In this document: in pieces, positions 54,389-64,000 of the stretch | Numbering within the stretch: the stretch's first letter is position 1 | Layout: each line of letters opens with the position of its first letter | DNA from: Paraspadella gotoi | Taxonomy: Eukaryota; Chaetognatha | Length of the DNA: 64,000 bases | Reading direction: 5' to 3' | NCBI GenBank assembly: GCA_051294375.1 | Contig: CM119265.1 | Span: forward strand, 13,136,124-13,200,123 | Translations under genes and position numbers: made by a program | The notes under the pieces: model-generated | What the model was told of the DNA's origin: nothing | Seen by the model: the letters and a program-made list of their open reading frames with translations, nothing else | The model's database searches: none

Positions 54389-55673
54389 TTTTTGTTGTTT
54401 TTGATTTCAATAAAACGGAATCACAAACCCGATGCATGTGGAAACCGAAATTAGGTTCAATGAAAAGAATATCATTAGGGGTAAATTTCTTTTTTTATGA
54501 AAACAATTCCATTGATCAATTTGAAATTTGCCCATCTCAATCAGGACTTTTTTTGTTGTACACGAGCGGATCAATCATTTTTTTCAAAACTGCGATTAAA
54601 TGGTATAATCCAGCGTAGATTTTTTATATTTTTTAGATTTTTTCGAATACGAAAACTCAAAATATTTCCCCCGGTTGAAGAAAACATGAGAAAATAGCAA
54701 GTGTGAACGAGGATTATCAGATCAGATTAGTGAAGATGTTAAATTTCTCACGCTTAATGATCAAAATAGGAACAGATAATAGACAGAAAGTGTGCAACTA
54801 CTTACTTATTATTCACATCTTGAAGTTTAATAAGCAAATCTGGTTACAATATAAAGTTTTCATTGAAACAAGATTTCTACATTAAAAAATAGTATTTAGG
54901 TTTTTATAAATGCTTTAAATTTTAATTATTAATCCGTGATACTCTAAAACGACCTATACTATAGTATAGTATATAGTATAGTATAGATTATACTATAATT
55001 TATAGTGCCAGTTAAAAGATGTTTTCGAGTAAGTTTTCGCCCAATTTGGATACTTGCATTTGTTTTTTTCTTCCTTTCCTTTTACTCTTGTGACATCTTT
55101 CGTCGTCAAAAGTCAACTCTCAGTGCTCATGAACCATATGGTATCATCTTTTTATTTCACGGCTGTTTTGCATTGGACGATAGACAATTGTCGTTGCCGA
55201 GTACATCTGTTTTCTATAATAGAAACACTTAACATTAGTGAAACCATAGTTTTGAATTTTGCAAGTATCTTCCGTCATAAAATAAAATAAATATCTTCCA
55301 TTCTTAATCATTAATTCATTCCTATTTTTAGTCAGGTTGGCTTGTTTTTATTCGTACCTTGACCTGTCTTTCATTTGCGTTATCGGTTATGACATTCGTT
55401 TCAAAAAATAATTACGAAATGGGAATTTTAACTTTTACGAACTAACAATGTTCCTATCCATTATCGTTAAATCTAGAGCTTACTTGTTATACTCGTCGTT
55501 TAATTCTGAGAAGTGCTATTTAAAGAGAATCATCATGACTTCCTGCACCTGTTATTCGAAAAGTGCGTTATTTAACACTTCTTTTACAACTTTTTCACTA
55601 ATTGTTAAAACATGTTATTGGATTCTATCGGCTATTTTCAGAAAAAAAGGAAGGTGGTACCGACAGCTACACA
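54389..55673. other. Intergenic, divergent promoters
   Basis: The 1.28 kb between the secreted protein (-) and bleomycin hydrolase (+) should hold both promoters. It is AT-rich. A self-complementary cluster of TATAGTATAGTATA units lies at 54957-55003. A pyrimidine-rich TATTTTCAG at 55633-55641 may end a 5' untranslated intron of the bleomycin hydrolase gene. Confidence 0.6.
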
Positions 55674-57608
55674 ATGGCGCTAACTTCCGATCAGTTGTCT
55701 CTTTTGAGACAAAACTTTGTGAACAATCCGAAAAACGTCTTGGCACAAAACGCTTGCACGCAGCAAGATCCGCTCTTGATGTGCATTCAAAGGAGCAAGT
55801 TACAGGTTTGCATGATTAATGGTTACTAGAAAAATAAAAGGATTTCGCATTTAATTTTCAGCAAATAAACTTTAACATCCTATTTTTTTCAGGAAACTCA
55901 ACACGTCTTCTCTCACAAAGTCAAGTTGGAGGGAAAGCCGATGACAGATCAAAAATCGTCGGGGAGGTGTTGGATCTTCGCTTGCCTTAACGCCATGAGG
56001 ATACCTCTCATGGAAAGCCTTGGATTGGAGGAGCTAGAATTGAGCCAACCCTACCTCTTTTTCTGGGACAAAGTGGAACGAGCCAACTATTGTCTCGACA
56101 ACTTCATCGAAACGGCCAAACTGCAGGAGCTGATCGACGGTGGGAGAAGAGGGAAAAGTGAAGATTGGGACTTGCGAATACACGTCTGGTTTTATGTTTC
56201 ACAGGCCGTCTGATGTGTTTTCTGCTTCACAATCCTGCCGAGGACGGTGGCCAGTGGGACATGCTTGTGAATCTCATCGAAAAGCATGGCGTGGTTCCGA
56301 AACACGCCATGCCCGAGTCGGCAAGCACGGAAGCATCGAGAAGGTCGTTAGAATTACATTTATTTCACCCGATATCCTTTTTCTTTACTTTCTTTATTCT
56401 CCATTAACGTTACTTTTTACATTTCACAGAATGAATTTGACCATTAACAACAAACTCCGTGAGTTTTGCAGTCTCCTCCGCACCGCGGTGGAAGAGGGAA
56501 ATACCGATGAAGAAATCGCCGCGATGAAGAATTCCATGATGGAAGAGATTTACAGGATTGTCTCCATCTGCCTCGGAACGCCGCCTGAGGTGTTGTGTTT
56601 TTATGTGTAATGCTTCAAGATGTTATAGCGGTGTCAGGGGGGGATATCTTTTTGAGCCTTGCGTTAACATATTCTCTTGAACCCCAACTTCTCTTGCGCA
56701 GACCTTCGTGTGGGAATACTACAACAAGGAAAAAGCTTACAACCGCGTCCCGCCGTCGACGGAAGACGGCATTACTCCCCTCGAATTCTATCGCCAACAC
56801 GTCAAACCCGTCTTCAACATGGAGGACAAAGTTTGCCTCGTCAACGACCCGCGTCCCAACAACGAATACTACAAGCTCTACACTGTCGAATATTTAGGTT
56901 GACGACTTCATAGTTTTGTGATATTACGTTTTCTTTGTCATATTTGATTTGTAGTTTAAATCATTTTTAATTGTTGGAGTTCAGGCAACATGGTTGGTGG
57001 CAATCGAACGTTGTACATCAACCTTCCCGTCGAGAAACTGAAAAGCTACGCCGCTGCTTCTATCAAATCTGGCGAGGCGGTGTGGTTCGGATGCGACGTT
57101 GGCAAAATTTTCGCTGCTAAACTCGGAATTCAGGTTTTTTAGGGCATTATAGTCAGTGTAAAAACACAAACTTATTCAAGTGATCTTATTGTGTTTGTGT
57201 TAGCTGAAGTAGCATTACTAGCGTTACGAGAAAAGATTTTAGGGTGAGGCATAAGTTAATGTGAGGAAAGGGAAGTAAGGAATGTAGCGAAGAAAGAAAA
57301 GAGAATGAAAAGGAAGAAAAGAGAGTGAGAGAGTGTGTGAATGTAGGAGAGAGAGAGTTCAGGAGAGAGTGTAGGAGTGAGACGGTGCGGGAGAGAGAGT
57401 GTAGGAGAGAGATCGTGCGGGAGATCGTGTACGAGTGAGGGAGAGAGAGTGTAGGAGTGAGAGAGTGCGGGAAAGTGTAGGAGTGATACAGTGTGCGAGA
57501 GAGTGTAGGAGAGAGATAGTGCGAGAGAGAGAGTGCGGGAGACTGTCGGAGAGAGAGAGTGCGGGAATGAGTGTGTGATAAAGAGTGTGTGGGAGAGAAA
57601 GAGTGTGG

Positions 57609-57643
<35 letters not shown>

Positions 57644-58265
57644 GGAGATCCCCATGAAAATTGCAAGGCTGAAGGGCTGCGGAATAAGGCCTTGTCGTTC
57701 ACTGTTTCAGGATTTAGAACTCATTGACTACGACCTGGTTTTCGATACGTCGGTCTTGGGGCTTTCGAAGGCCGACCGCCTATTCTACGGAGAATCGATG
57801 ATGACCCACGCCATGTTGTTGACAGCCATTGGAACTAAGGACGGGACCCCAGACGGAAAAGTCAAAAAGTGGAGGGTATGAGTTATGAGGTTTAATCTGT
57901 AGAATTGCGTCTCCAGGTTTGGCATTAGTTTTGCGCCCATAAAAATTACGCCCAGAGGATTTCAAGCGTGAGCGCAATCCTAATTAATAGTTGGAGGGAA
58001 AATAAAGTATTTTTAATTATTATTATAAATCATATAATATTATTATTAATATTAATCGCTTTTGTATCATACAACGCAGGTGGAAAACTCTTGGGGCGAG
58101 GATCGCGGGAACAAAGGCTACCTCGTGATGAGCGACGAGTGGTTCGACGAGTTCGTCTTCGAGGTCGTCGTCGACAAGAAGTTCGTCGACGCGGAGGTCG
58201 TCGCCGTCAAGAGTCAAGAACCCATTGTTCTTCCCGCTTGGGATCCCATGGGGGCTTTGGCTTGA
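55674..58265 (+). CDS. BLMH: Bleomycin hydrolase (C1B cysteine aminopeptidase)
   Basis: Eight exons encode 457 residues, close to the 455 of the human protein: 55674-55805, 55893-56139, 56205-56343, 56430-56589, 56702-56897, 56985-57133, 57711-57875 and 58080-58265. It is a papain-fold cytosolic aminopeptidase, known to form hexamers and to trim peptides and homocysteine thiolactone. The catalytic Cys lies in DQKSSGRCWIFA (exon 2). The catalytic His lies in MTHAMLL (exon 7) and the Asn in VENSWGED (exon 8). Other conserved blocks are YLFFWDKVERANY, GGQWDMLVNLIEKHGV, CLGTPPETFVWEYY, FNMEDKVCLVNDPRP and GEAVWFGCDVGK. It ends ILPAWDPMGALA-like (VLPAWDPMGALA), lacking the last Glu of the human enzyme. 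No disruption was seen. The start is the ATG that aligns with the human N terminus. Confidence 0.98.
57264..57646 (+). repeat. GAGAGTG-type minisatellite in BLMH intron 6
   Basis: Irregular units of the kind GAGAGAGAGTGTAGGAGTGAGAGAGTGCGG recur for about 380 bp and end in a pure GA tract. The sense strand of the intron is purine-rich throughout. Confidence 0.9.
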
Positions 58266-59681
58266 ATGCGTTGGTCATAGTGATCGGTTCGACGGTGAAG
58301 TTAGCTTTTGACTTCTCCGCGACAACTTGGTCAACGATGTTGTCTGTGCCCTCTGTGTACGTTGGGTGTGTTGTGGCGCGAAATCTTCTGCATCCGAGAA
58401 TCCTTACTGTTGCAATTTGGCGCTAATGTCGGACGAAGGTGACGTATTTATTATACGTGTCAGATTCGAGTTTATAACGTTAACCATTGCACAATTTGTA
58501 ATATGATAATGGTGATAATTAAATTTTGTTACTTTATGGCACTGAGTTCGAATGTTTTTGTCATACCTTTTAGGCAAATAATTAATTTTTTTCGAAATAA
58601 GCTTTTGTTGCGATCTGATTATTTTATTAAATTTGTAATCTATTTGATGGCGAAATTGCATGCCTTCTCATACTTTCTAGGTTTGATATCTTTTTTTTAG
58701 TATATCTTTTTTTAAAATTACCATGATATGGATTGGTTTACTAATATTTAAATAATTTTGTGTTCTGTTGCAAATTTGAAAATAACATTTGCAATTAGAT
58801 TTTAATTCCGTATCGAACAGGTTTTTTTTCTCTTTGTCTTATATATTTTTGTGTTGATATCTTCCCAAAAATTTTTTTTTTCAAATTCAACCTTTTTTTA
58901 CTCTGTTTCATAAGAATAATTTTAGTTCTACGCTTAATTTTTACTTTAAATAAATTTTTTTTATATTTTTTTGTTTAGATATTACATGAAAATTTGATAT
59001 AGATTATACACCAAAGTTAGTTTGTGGGCACTTGAAGGAAGCTTGAAGAAGAGATTTTAACCTTTAAGTTAGACTTGCAGACCTTGGATGCTGGATATTT
59101 TATAATATCCGCTTTAGCGTCAGAAGCCTTTCTCACTTGTCAGTTTTCCTGTACAGCAAATCGACTGCTATATTTGAAGAACTATGTAAGGTGAATCCCT
59201 GTGCTTCCCCCCAGTTTTGATTTGTCTTTGTTGAAGCAGACCACAACGGTTTTGGCGAAGGGTCTCGCCGCTCTCTTCGGTTATATCTGACTGAAGCGGC
59301 GTCGGCCCTAAAAATGACCGACTTTAACCCCCAGTCGATGGAGGGAAGAAGGACGCGTAAACGAGACGGAGTGGAAGAAAAAGAGACGGCGTGACCTTGA
59401 GCTTATTGGGGTTGGACGAGGCTCTGAGAGCTGGGGTCAAATCGCGGGCTTTGGGCTTAGAGGGGTTAGATTAGGGTGAGCGTTTTGGAGGGAGTGGCGT
59501 TGGACTAGGTCGGAGGGCCAGGGTTTTATCCCGAAATCGTCATTCGCCGTTTCCATATTAATGAATGTTTTAGAATTATTATTATGATTTATTATAATAA
59601 TGTTACGTTTGACGTAAAATTACATGCGTATTGCAATATGTGACGTAAAAATAATCGGAACCCCTTTCCGGGCAAATCAAT
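58266..59681. other. Intergenic; AT-rich then a GC-richer patch
   Basis: 58266-59200 is AT-rich and should contain the bleomycin hydrolase 3' untranslated region. 59210-59550 is clearly GC-richer and G-rich on the plus strand, with no open frame or known element that I recognise. Confidence 0.6.
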
Positions 59682-59736
59682 GGTTAATTTCATTTCGACG
59701 GCTCATAACTTATGAGCCGTCGAAATGAAATTAACC
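59682..59736. repeat. Perfect 27-bp inverted repeat with a one-base loop
   Basis: The 27 bases 59682-59708 (starting GGTTAATTTCATTTCGACGG) are the exact reverse complement of 59710-59736, with a single C between them. It would form a near-perfect cruciform and could be a foldback-type mobile element remnant. Confidence 0.97.
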
Positions 59737-60099
59737 TTATGACATAAGATCCTCGTTTCTGGATTTCTCAGGATTTTATCGGAATTTTTATTTTATGCAA
59801 TTAATTGAAGACAGAGAAGACCTTTCCGCAGCGAAAATAGCACCGCCGATGTAAAACGTCTTTAACCTTGCTCGGAGAAAACGATGTTGGAACGACAACC
59901 TTCTAGAGTCTGTTTCACTTTCGATCATCTCTGAACCTCAACTGCGGACATTGTGCGTATGGGCAGTTTAACAAATGGTGGCAAGCGAACCGTGATTATG
60001 ACCATCGCCGTCATGAAGTTAACCGTCACGATACTACCCTTTCTATGATCACGGCGCGACTTTATGCACGCTGTGCGCGCAACCGTCACGGGGTTCTCC

Positions 60100-60300
60100 A
60101 GTTCACGCGAGGCGCGCGCGCGAGAGTCGGTCACGTGACGCGACGTGGTTTCGACTCAAATGACGACGTAGTCGCGAAGAAGGAAAAAAAAAAGACGAGG
60201 AAAACCAGCGAGCGTCGTCGTCATGGCAACTGAGAAGACGACGACGAAACTGACGACGAAGAAAGAATCTCAGAATCGCCAATCGAATAACTCACCATAA
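60100..60300 (+). promoter_or_regulatory. CpG-rich promoter-like patch with E-box palindrome and X-box-like site
   Basis: A CG-rich stretch holds GGTCACGTGACG (60129-60140), the same CACGTG element as in the palindrome arms. It also holds GTCGTCATGGCAAC (60217-60230), which fits the RFX X-box consensus GTHNYYATRRNAAC at every position. The ATG inside the latter opens a 25-codon frame (MATEKTTTKLTTKKESQNRQ) that ends at 60300. I could not link it to further exons. Confidence 0.4.
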
Positions 60301-60478
60301 TAACGCAAACGGAGTGAGAGAGAGAGAGAAAGTTATAAATAAAATGAAAAAGGAAAATAAATTCAATAACAGCAAAAATATGAAAAAGGCTTGCCAGAAG
60401 ATCAAGTTAACAGAGTGTTAAAAAACCAAGGGAAAAATCTCGGAATCGCCAACCGAATAACTCACCATAATAATGACA
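60262..60478 (+). repeat. Local duplication of a ~40-bp unit
   Basis: The unit ATCTCAGAATCGCCAATCGA with a following ATAACTCACCATAATAA (about 60266-60302) recurs at about 60437-60473 with a few substitutions. The two copies are about 170 bp apart and each is followed by a GA tract. Confidence 0.8.
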
Positions 60479-60481
60479 AAA

Positions 60482-60488
60482 AAACTCC

Positions 60489-60531
<43 letters not shown>

Positions 60532-61370
60532 GCGAGAGGGACGCATAAACAAAGAGAGGAAACGGTTCGGAAACCGTTTTCGTTGCGGAAAAAAAAAATT
60601 CATCCATGGAAAATGAAAAAAAGTCCGGCCAAAAAAAAATAAAAAAACGGAGTCAGTTTTGGAATTCGTTTTCCTGCTTCGTTGATTTGACGACCGTTTT
60701 TCATATCAATTTTATCTATGCTGTGAGCGTCAAATTTCATTGGTTCAACTGCGAAAAATCTTAACTTTAAACATTAAAATATTATAAAAAAAACAAAAAA
60801 CAAATTCTGCCCTAAAGTTGCGGGTAATCATTGGGAAAGTCTCGTTTTCCCCCGACAGTACATATGATTTTTTAACCAATTAACTTTTTACCTTATTAAT
60901 TCTCTACATGAAATGATCAGTTTTTTTTTTGCCAAACATGATATCGTGATCGTATTTTCCCTCAAATCACCGCAATCAATCGACATTCAATCCACGGATC
61001 ACCGCAGCCGGATTTGATTACAGGAGATTCGGAACAGGATTTTCTTTCTCTATTTGCAATTTGCAATCTCGCAAACGGGAAATGAAAAAAAAATGTGGCG
61101 CGAAGATATTGAACGCGAATTGAGCGACCGAATTCCGTTTTTTTTTATCAAGACGCAAAAAATGAAAAAAAAAAATCTCTATTGCTCGACTTCGTCTTGT
61201 TTTCGCCATCTGTTCGAAATCTTATCTTCACCAGTGGCGTCCGCCTTATTTGTTATTTTTGTTTGTTATTGTCCTTTTTTTTTTAAGGTCTGCCACGGAG
61301 GGCGCCGAAAGAAGAGCCGATTCGATTATCGCCTTTTTTGCTTTGCAGCCAATAATATTTCCCACTCTCG

Positions 61371-61373
<3 letters not shown>
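60482..61373. other. Gene-free interval
   Basis: A GA tract lies at 60490-60530, followed by AT-rich DNA. No supported gene was found. Confidence 0.6.

Positions 61374-61446
<73 letters not shown>
61374..61446 (+). repeat. (TC)n microsatellite
   Basis: This pure TC tract lies next to the copied exon fragment at 61471-61526, mirroring the layout at 52006-52152. Confidence 0.98.
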
Positions 61447-61448
<2 letters not shown>

Positions 61449-61470
61449 CTCTCACAATCTTCCATTCGAG

Positions 61471-61526
61471 CAAAAATATAAACATGGCGTCGGCGATGTC
61501 GTCGAGCGCCCTCTTCGTCTCTCTCC
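61471..61526 (-). pseudogene. Copied fragment of exon 6 of the secreted helix-rich protein gene
   Basis: This stretch matches 52097-52152 with only a couple of differences. On the minus strand it carries the end of exon 6 (codons for KRALDDIADAM), the splice junction and the first intron bases. A TC tract lies beside it in both places. Weak similarity may extend further on the exon side (GKRRETK against AAERETK). I find no other exons of the gene nearby, so it is a fragment or a lone remnant of a paralogue. Confidence 0.8.
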
Positions 61527-61590
61527 GTTTCCCCTCTCTGCGCCAAAAACGGTTTTCAACACATTTTTTTAAAGTTAATTTTCGTCTCCC

Positions 61591-61644
<54 letters not shown>

Positions 61645-61943
61645 CTCTCTCTTGGAAGGGTTTTTGCGTTGAAATCCAAAACGAGGGGACTGCAACTATT
61701 TTTTCATTTCGTCCACTGGGAGACCAAAAATGGAAAGGCGATACTTGTCCTAAGGAGAACAGCATTTTCTTTCCTTTCAAACCGAATTTTCATATTTTGT
61801 TATATTTCTTTACAATTATAGAATTGTCTCGTTAACCGATAAAAATACAAATATTTAAAAAATAAATTTAGAATTTCGATTTGACAATATTTTTCTCTTT
61901 TTGAAATGTTCTTCAAAGTAGATGCTAATAAAATATAAAATTA

Positions 61944-61974
61944 AATTGGTACAACCAATATAAAAATTATCCAT
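61944..61974 (-). repeat. 31-bp inverted partner of 43820-43850
   Basis: This is an exact reverse-complement match of 31 bases to an intron of the Cys-loop receptor gene, 18 kb away. Confidence 0.85.
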
Positions 61975-62496
61975 GTTATTCGGTTATTTAATTTTTTCTT
62001 TTCTTTTCATACTTTCATAGAATTGAAAGGGGTGACAAAAAGTAAATAAAGTCAACTCGACAAATTGTTATTTACTATTTATAACCTACTTTTCACCTAC
62101 TGCGTTTTCATTTGTTATTGCTTCACGGCATTTCACTTTTCCCCGTGACAAAACGCCGAGGAGACTGACGTCTCGTCAACCTCACTTAATCTCACCGCGA
62201 CAATTGGACTCACGCCCGTGACGTGAACAAGGGTGGCCCACTGGCCCCGCGTCTTGTTGCGACTTGTCGGAATTTTTACTCTCCTCTTTCCCAACGAAAG
62301 ACGACAACGACCATGTCGCTTGTCACTTATGACGAAAGCCTTTCTCGCAAATTCTGGCCTCCGTTTCACGTAATTACTTTTCTCTTTCGCTTTAGCCAAA
62401 ATATATTCGTTATGCTTCAAGTTACAAGTCGATTTGCTGTTGAGCGTCTCTTCAATTTGTAGTACAAATAGCGAATTTCTGAAACAAGCTGCTCTT

Positions 62497-62567
<71 letters not shown>

Positions 62568-64000
62568 ATCTGTTCGAATCTTTCTTTCTTTCTCTCTCTT
62601 TGTCATTAACATGTTGTTATCCTTTTGCCTCTTCGCACCCTCGCTTCTTAAATTATGCAGACCGATGATAAACTACCGCGTTAACCTTTTATCCTTTTTC
62701 CGGTTCGGCTTCAAATTTGTAACTCGGTTTCCCGACCAAAAAAAAATGGTGGGTTCGCGTAGCCGACTTTAATAATTCATCGATTTAACTAATTTTTCCG
62801 CCCCCAAAAATAAATTAACTAAAGTGTTAATATTCATCTTGTAAATTTCCTAATTACTCAACCATTGACTTCACCCAACCGTGGTGGGAAATGAGGCACA
62901 GTTGATCATAAAACGATAAACATGTGTTGGTAAAAGATATAAATTTCTCTTTAGAAAAAAGGGGGAAAAAATTCGTGGTGCCGGTGGCGGGCAACAAAAC
63001 AATTTGTCTTCGTCCGGCGGTCCATTTCCTCTTTCTGTCTGTCTTTCTTTCTTTCTTTCTTTTTTTCTTTTTTTCTTTCTTTCTTTCCCTATTTCTTTCT
63101 TTTCTTTTTTCTTTCTATGTTTTTTATTATTACCTGGTCAAATGAAAGCTACAAAGAAATGGATACAATTTATTTTTAATTATGATTTAATTTCGAACGA
63201 AAAGTGTTTTATCCATAAAAACAGTTTAAAAAATTTTTAAAAAGGTAAACAAATGTAAACAGAGCATAAAATTAAATGCCACTTAATTGCTAAACAAAAA
63301 AAATATAACTACCTACGCTCTGCGAAGTTATTTACTTCCAATTTATTACACTAATAAAAAAATCCAATATTTAATAAAAAAAAAAAGGAAAAATAATTTT
63401 CCGAAAAATTTCGATTCTCGCAAAAAAAAAAAAAAAAAAAATTTCAGTCGTTATTAACTTTATGAAAGTTGCAACATTGTATTGACTATCCTAATCTTCG
63501 CCACAATTAAATTTGCGCGCGTTCTCGTTTTAATTAAGCCTAACTATAACTAATCTCACTGTCCTCTGAACGCGCTACAACTTGCGTATATATATCGCCC
63601 TTAACCTCTCAGATTATCGTCCCTACAACCCCCTTGAGTTTTCTTCAGCCCTCCCATCTGCCTTGAACCATCTTTTTTATGGCTATTCCGTCGTCGTCGT
63701 CATTTTCGTCGTCGTCGTCGTCATTTTCGTCGTCGTCGTCGTCCGGACGTCGTCGATGTCGTCGTTGTAGTTTATGGCGACGACTACGAGAAGCGAAAGA
63801 AACCGAAAGGATCCATTTTCGTCGTTATCGTCGTCGTCGTCGTCGTCGTCGTCTTCGATGATGTCGGAGTCGCATCTGTAACGTCCGGGTCGTCGTTAGT
63901 AGCTCGAACTGTATTATAGCGAGACAAAAAAAACTTAATATAATACTATTATATATAATATATATAATATATATAATACTATTATTAATAGTATATTCTT
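61975..64000. other. Repeat-rich interval without a supported gene
   Basis: The interval holds a TC tract (62493-62567), TTTC-type tracts (63041-63118), GTC trinucleotide tracts (63688-63745 and 63826-63852) and a TA-rich, self-complementary end (63926-64000). The GC-richer stretch at 62140-62350 has CRE-like TGACGT motifs and may be a promoter. The minus strand around 63700-63860 could encode an acidic, Asp-rich peptide, but this is mostly the trinucleotide repeat. Confidence 0.5.

Noticed and set aside
63660-63860. An Asp-rich protein on the minus strand
   Set aside because: Most of it is the GTC trinucleotide repeat read as GAC, and no supporting splice sites or conserved sequence were seen.

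Overview
This is a nuclear genomic window from an animal. The genes have many short introns (mostly 50-700 bp) with GT-AG boundaries, and they include a rhodopsin-type GPCR, an anion-selective Cys-loop receptor, a tubulin-deglutamylase-type carboxypeptidase (CCP5/AGBL5) and a metazoan-type bleomycin hydrolase. A GPCR together with a Cys-loop receptor suggests an animal with a nervous system, most likely an invertebrate. I cannot name the species. Coding exons are rich in CpG and GTC/GCG codons, whereas introns and intergenic DNA are AT-rich and full of GA/TC, TTTC and TTCC microsatellites.

Layout. (1) 1-21258 is one giant inverted repeat centred near 10718. The right arm carries an intact five-exon GPCR gene (17303-20078, +). 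The left arm carries the mirror copy on the minus strand, broken by scattered single-base indels. (2) 22243-23571 (-) is a probable small secreted lectin-like gene. (3) 23600-26550 is microsatellite-rich and gene-free. (4) 26558-35918 (+) is a 26-exon CCP5-type cytosolic carboxypeptidase with a greatly enlarged insert and C-terminal tail. (5) 36977-42019 (-) is a 16-exon secreted cysteine-rich protein with two EGF domains. (6) 42698-45179 (-) is the 3' ten exons of an anion-type Cys-loop receptor; its first exon was not found. (7) 45180-50326 is AT-rich and nearly empty. (8) 50327-54388 (-) is an 11-exon gene for a 776-residue secreted, helix-rich protein of no family I recognise. (9) 55674-58265 (+) is an eight-exon bleomycin hydrolase. 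(10) 58266-64000 holds repeats, a perfect 27-bp hairpin, a promoter-like CpG-rich patch and a copied fragment of an exon of gene 8.

The genes do not form a pathway and there is no operon-like arrangement. CCP5 (tubulin code, cilia) and bleomycin hydrolase are conserved housekeeping-type enzymes. The GPCR and the Cys-loop receptor are signalling proteins. The EGF protein, the lectin-like protein and the 776-residue protein are predicted to be secreted. Three dispersed repeat families, each with two copies in the window, lie mostly in introns.

The strongest items for follow-up are the 21-kb palindrome (real foldback or assembly artefact), the unrecognised secreted helical protein with a copied exon fragment 9 kb away, the enlarged CCP5 with an in-frame TGA, and the Cys-loop receptor with an unusually short M3-M4 loop.
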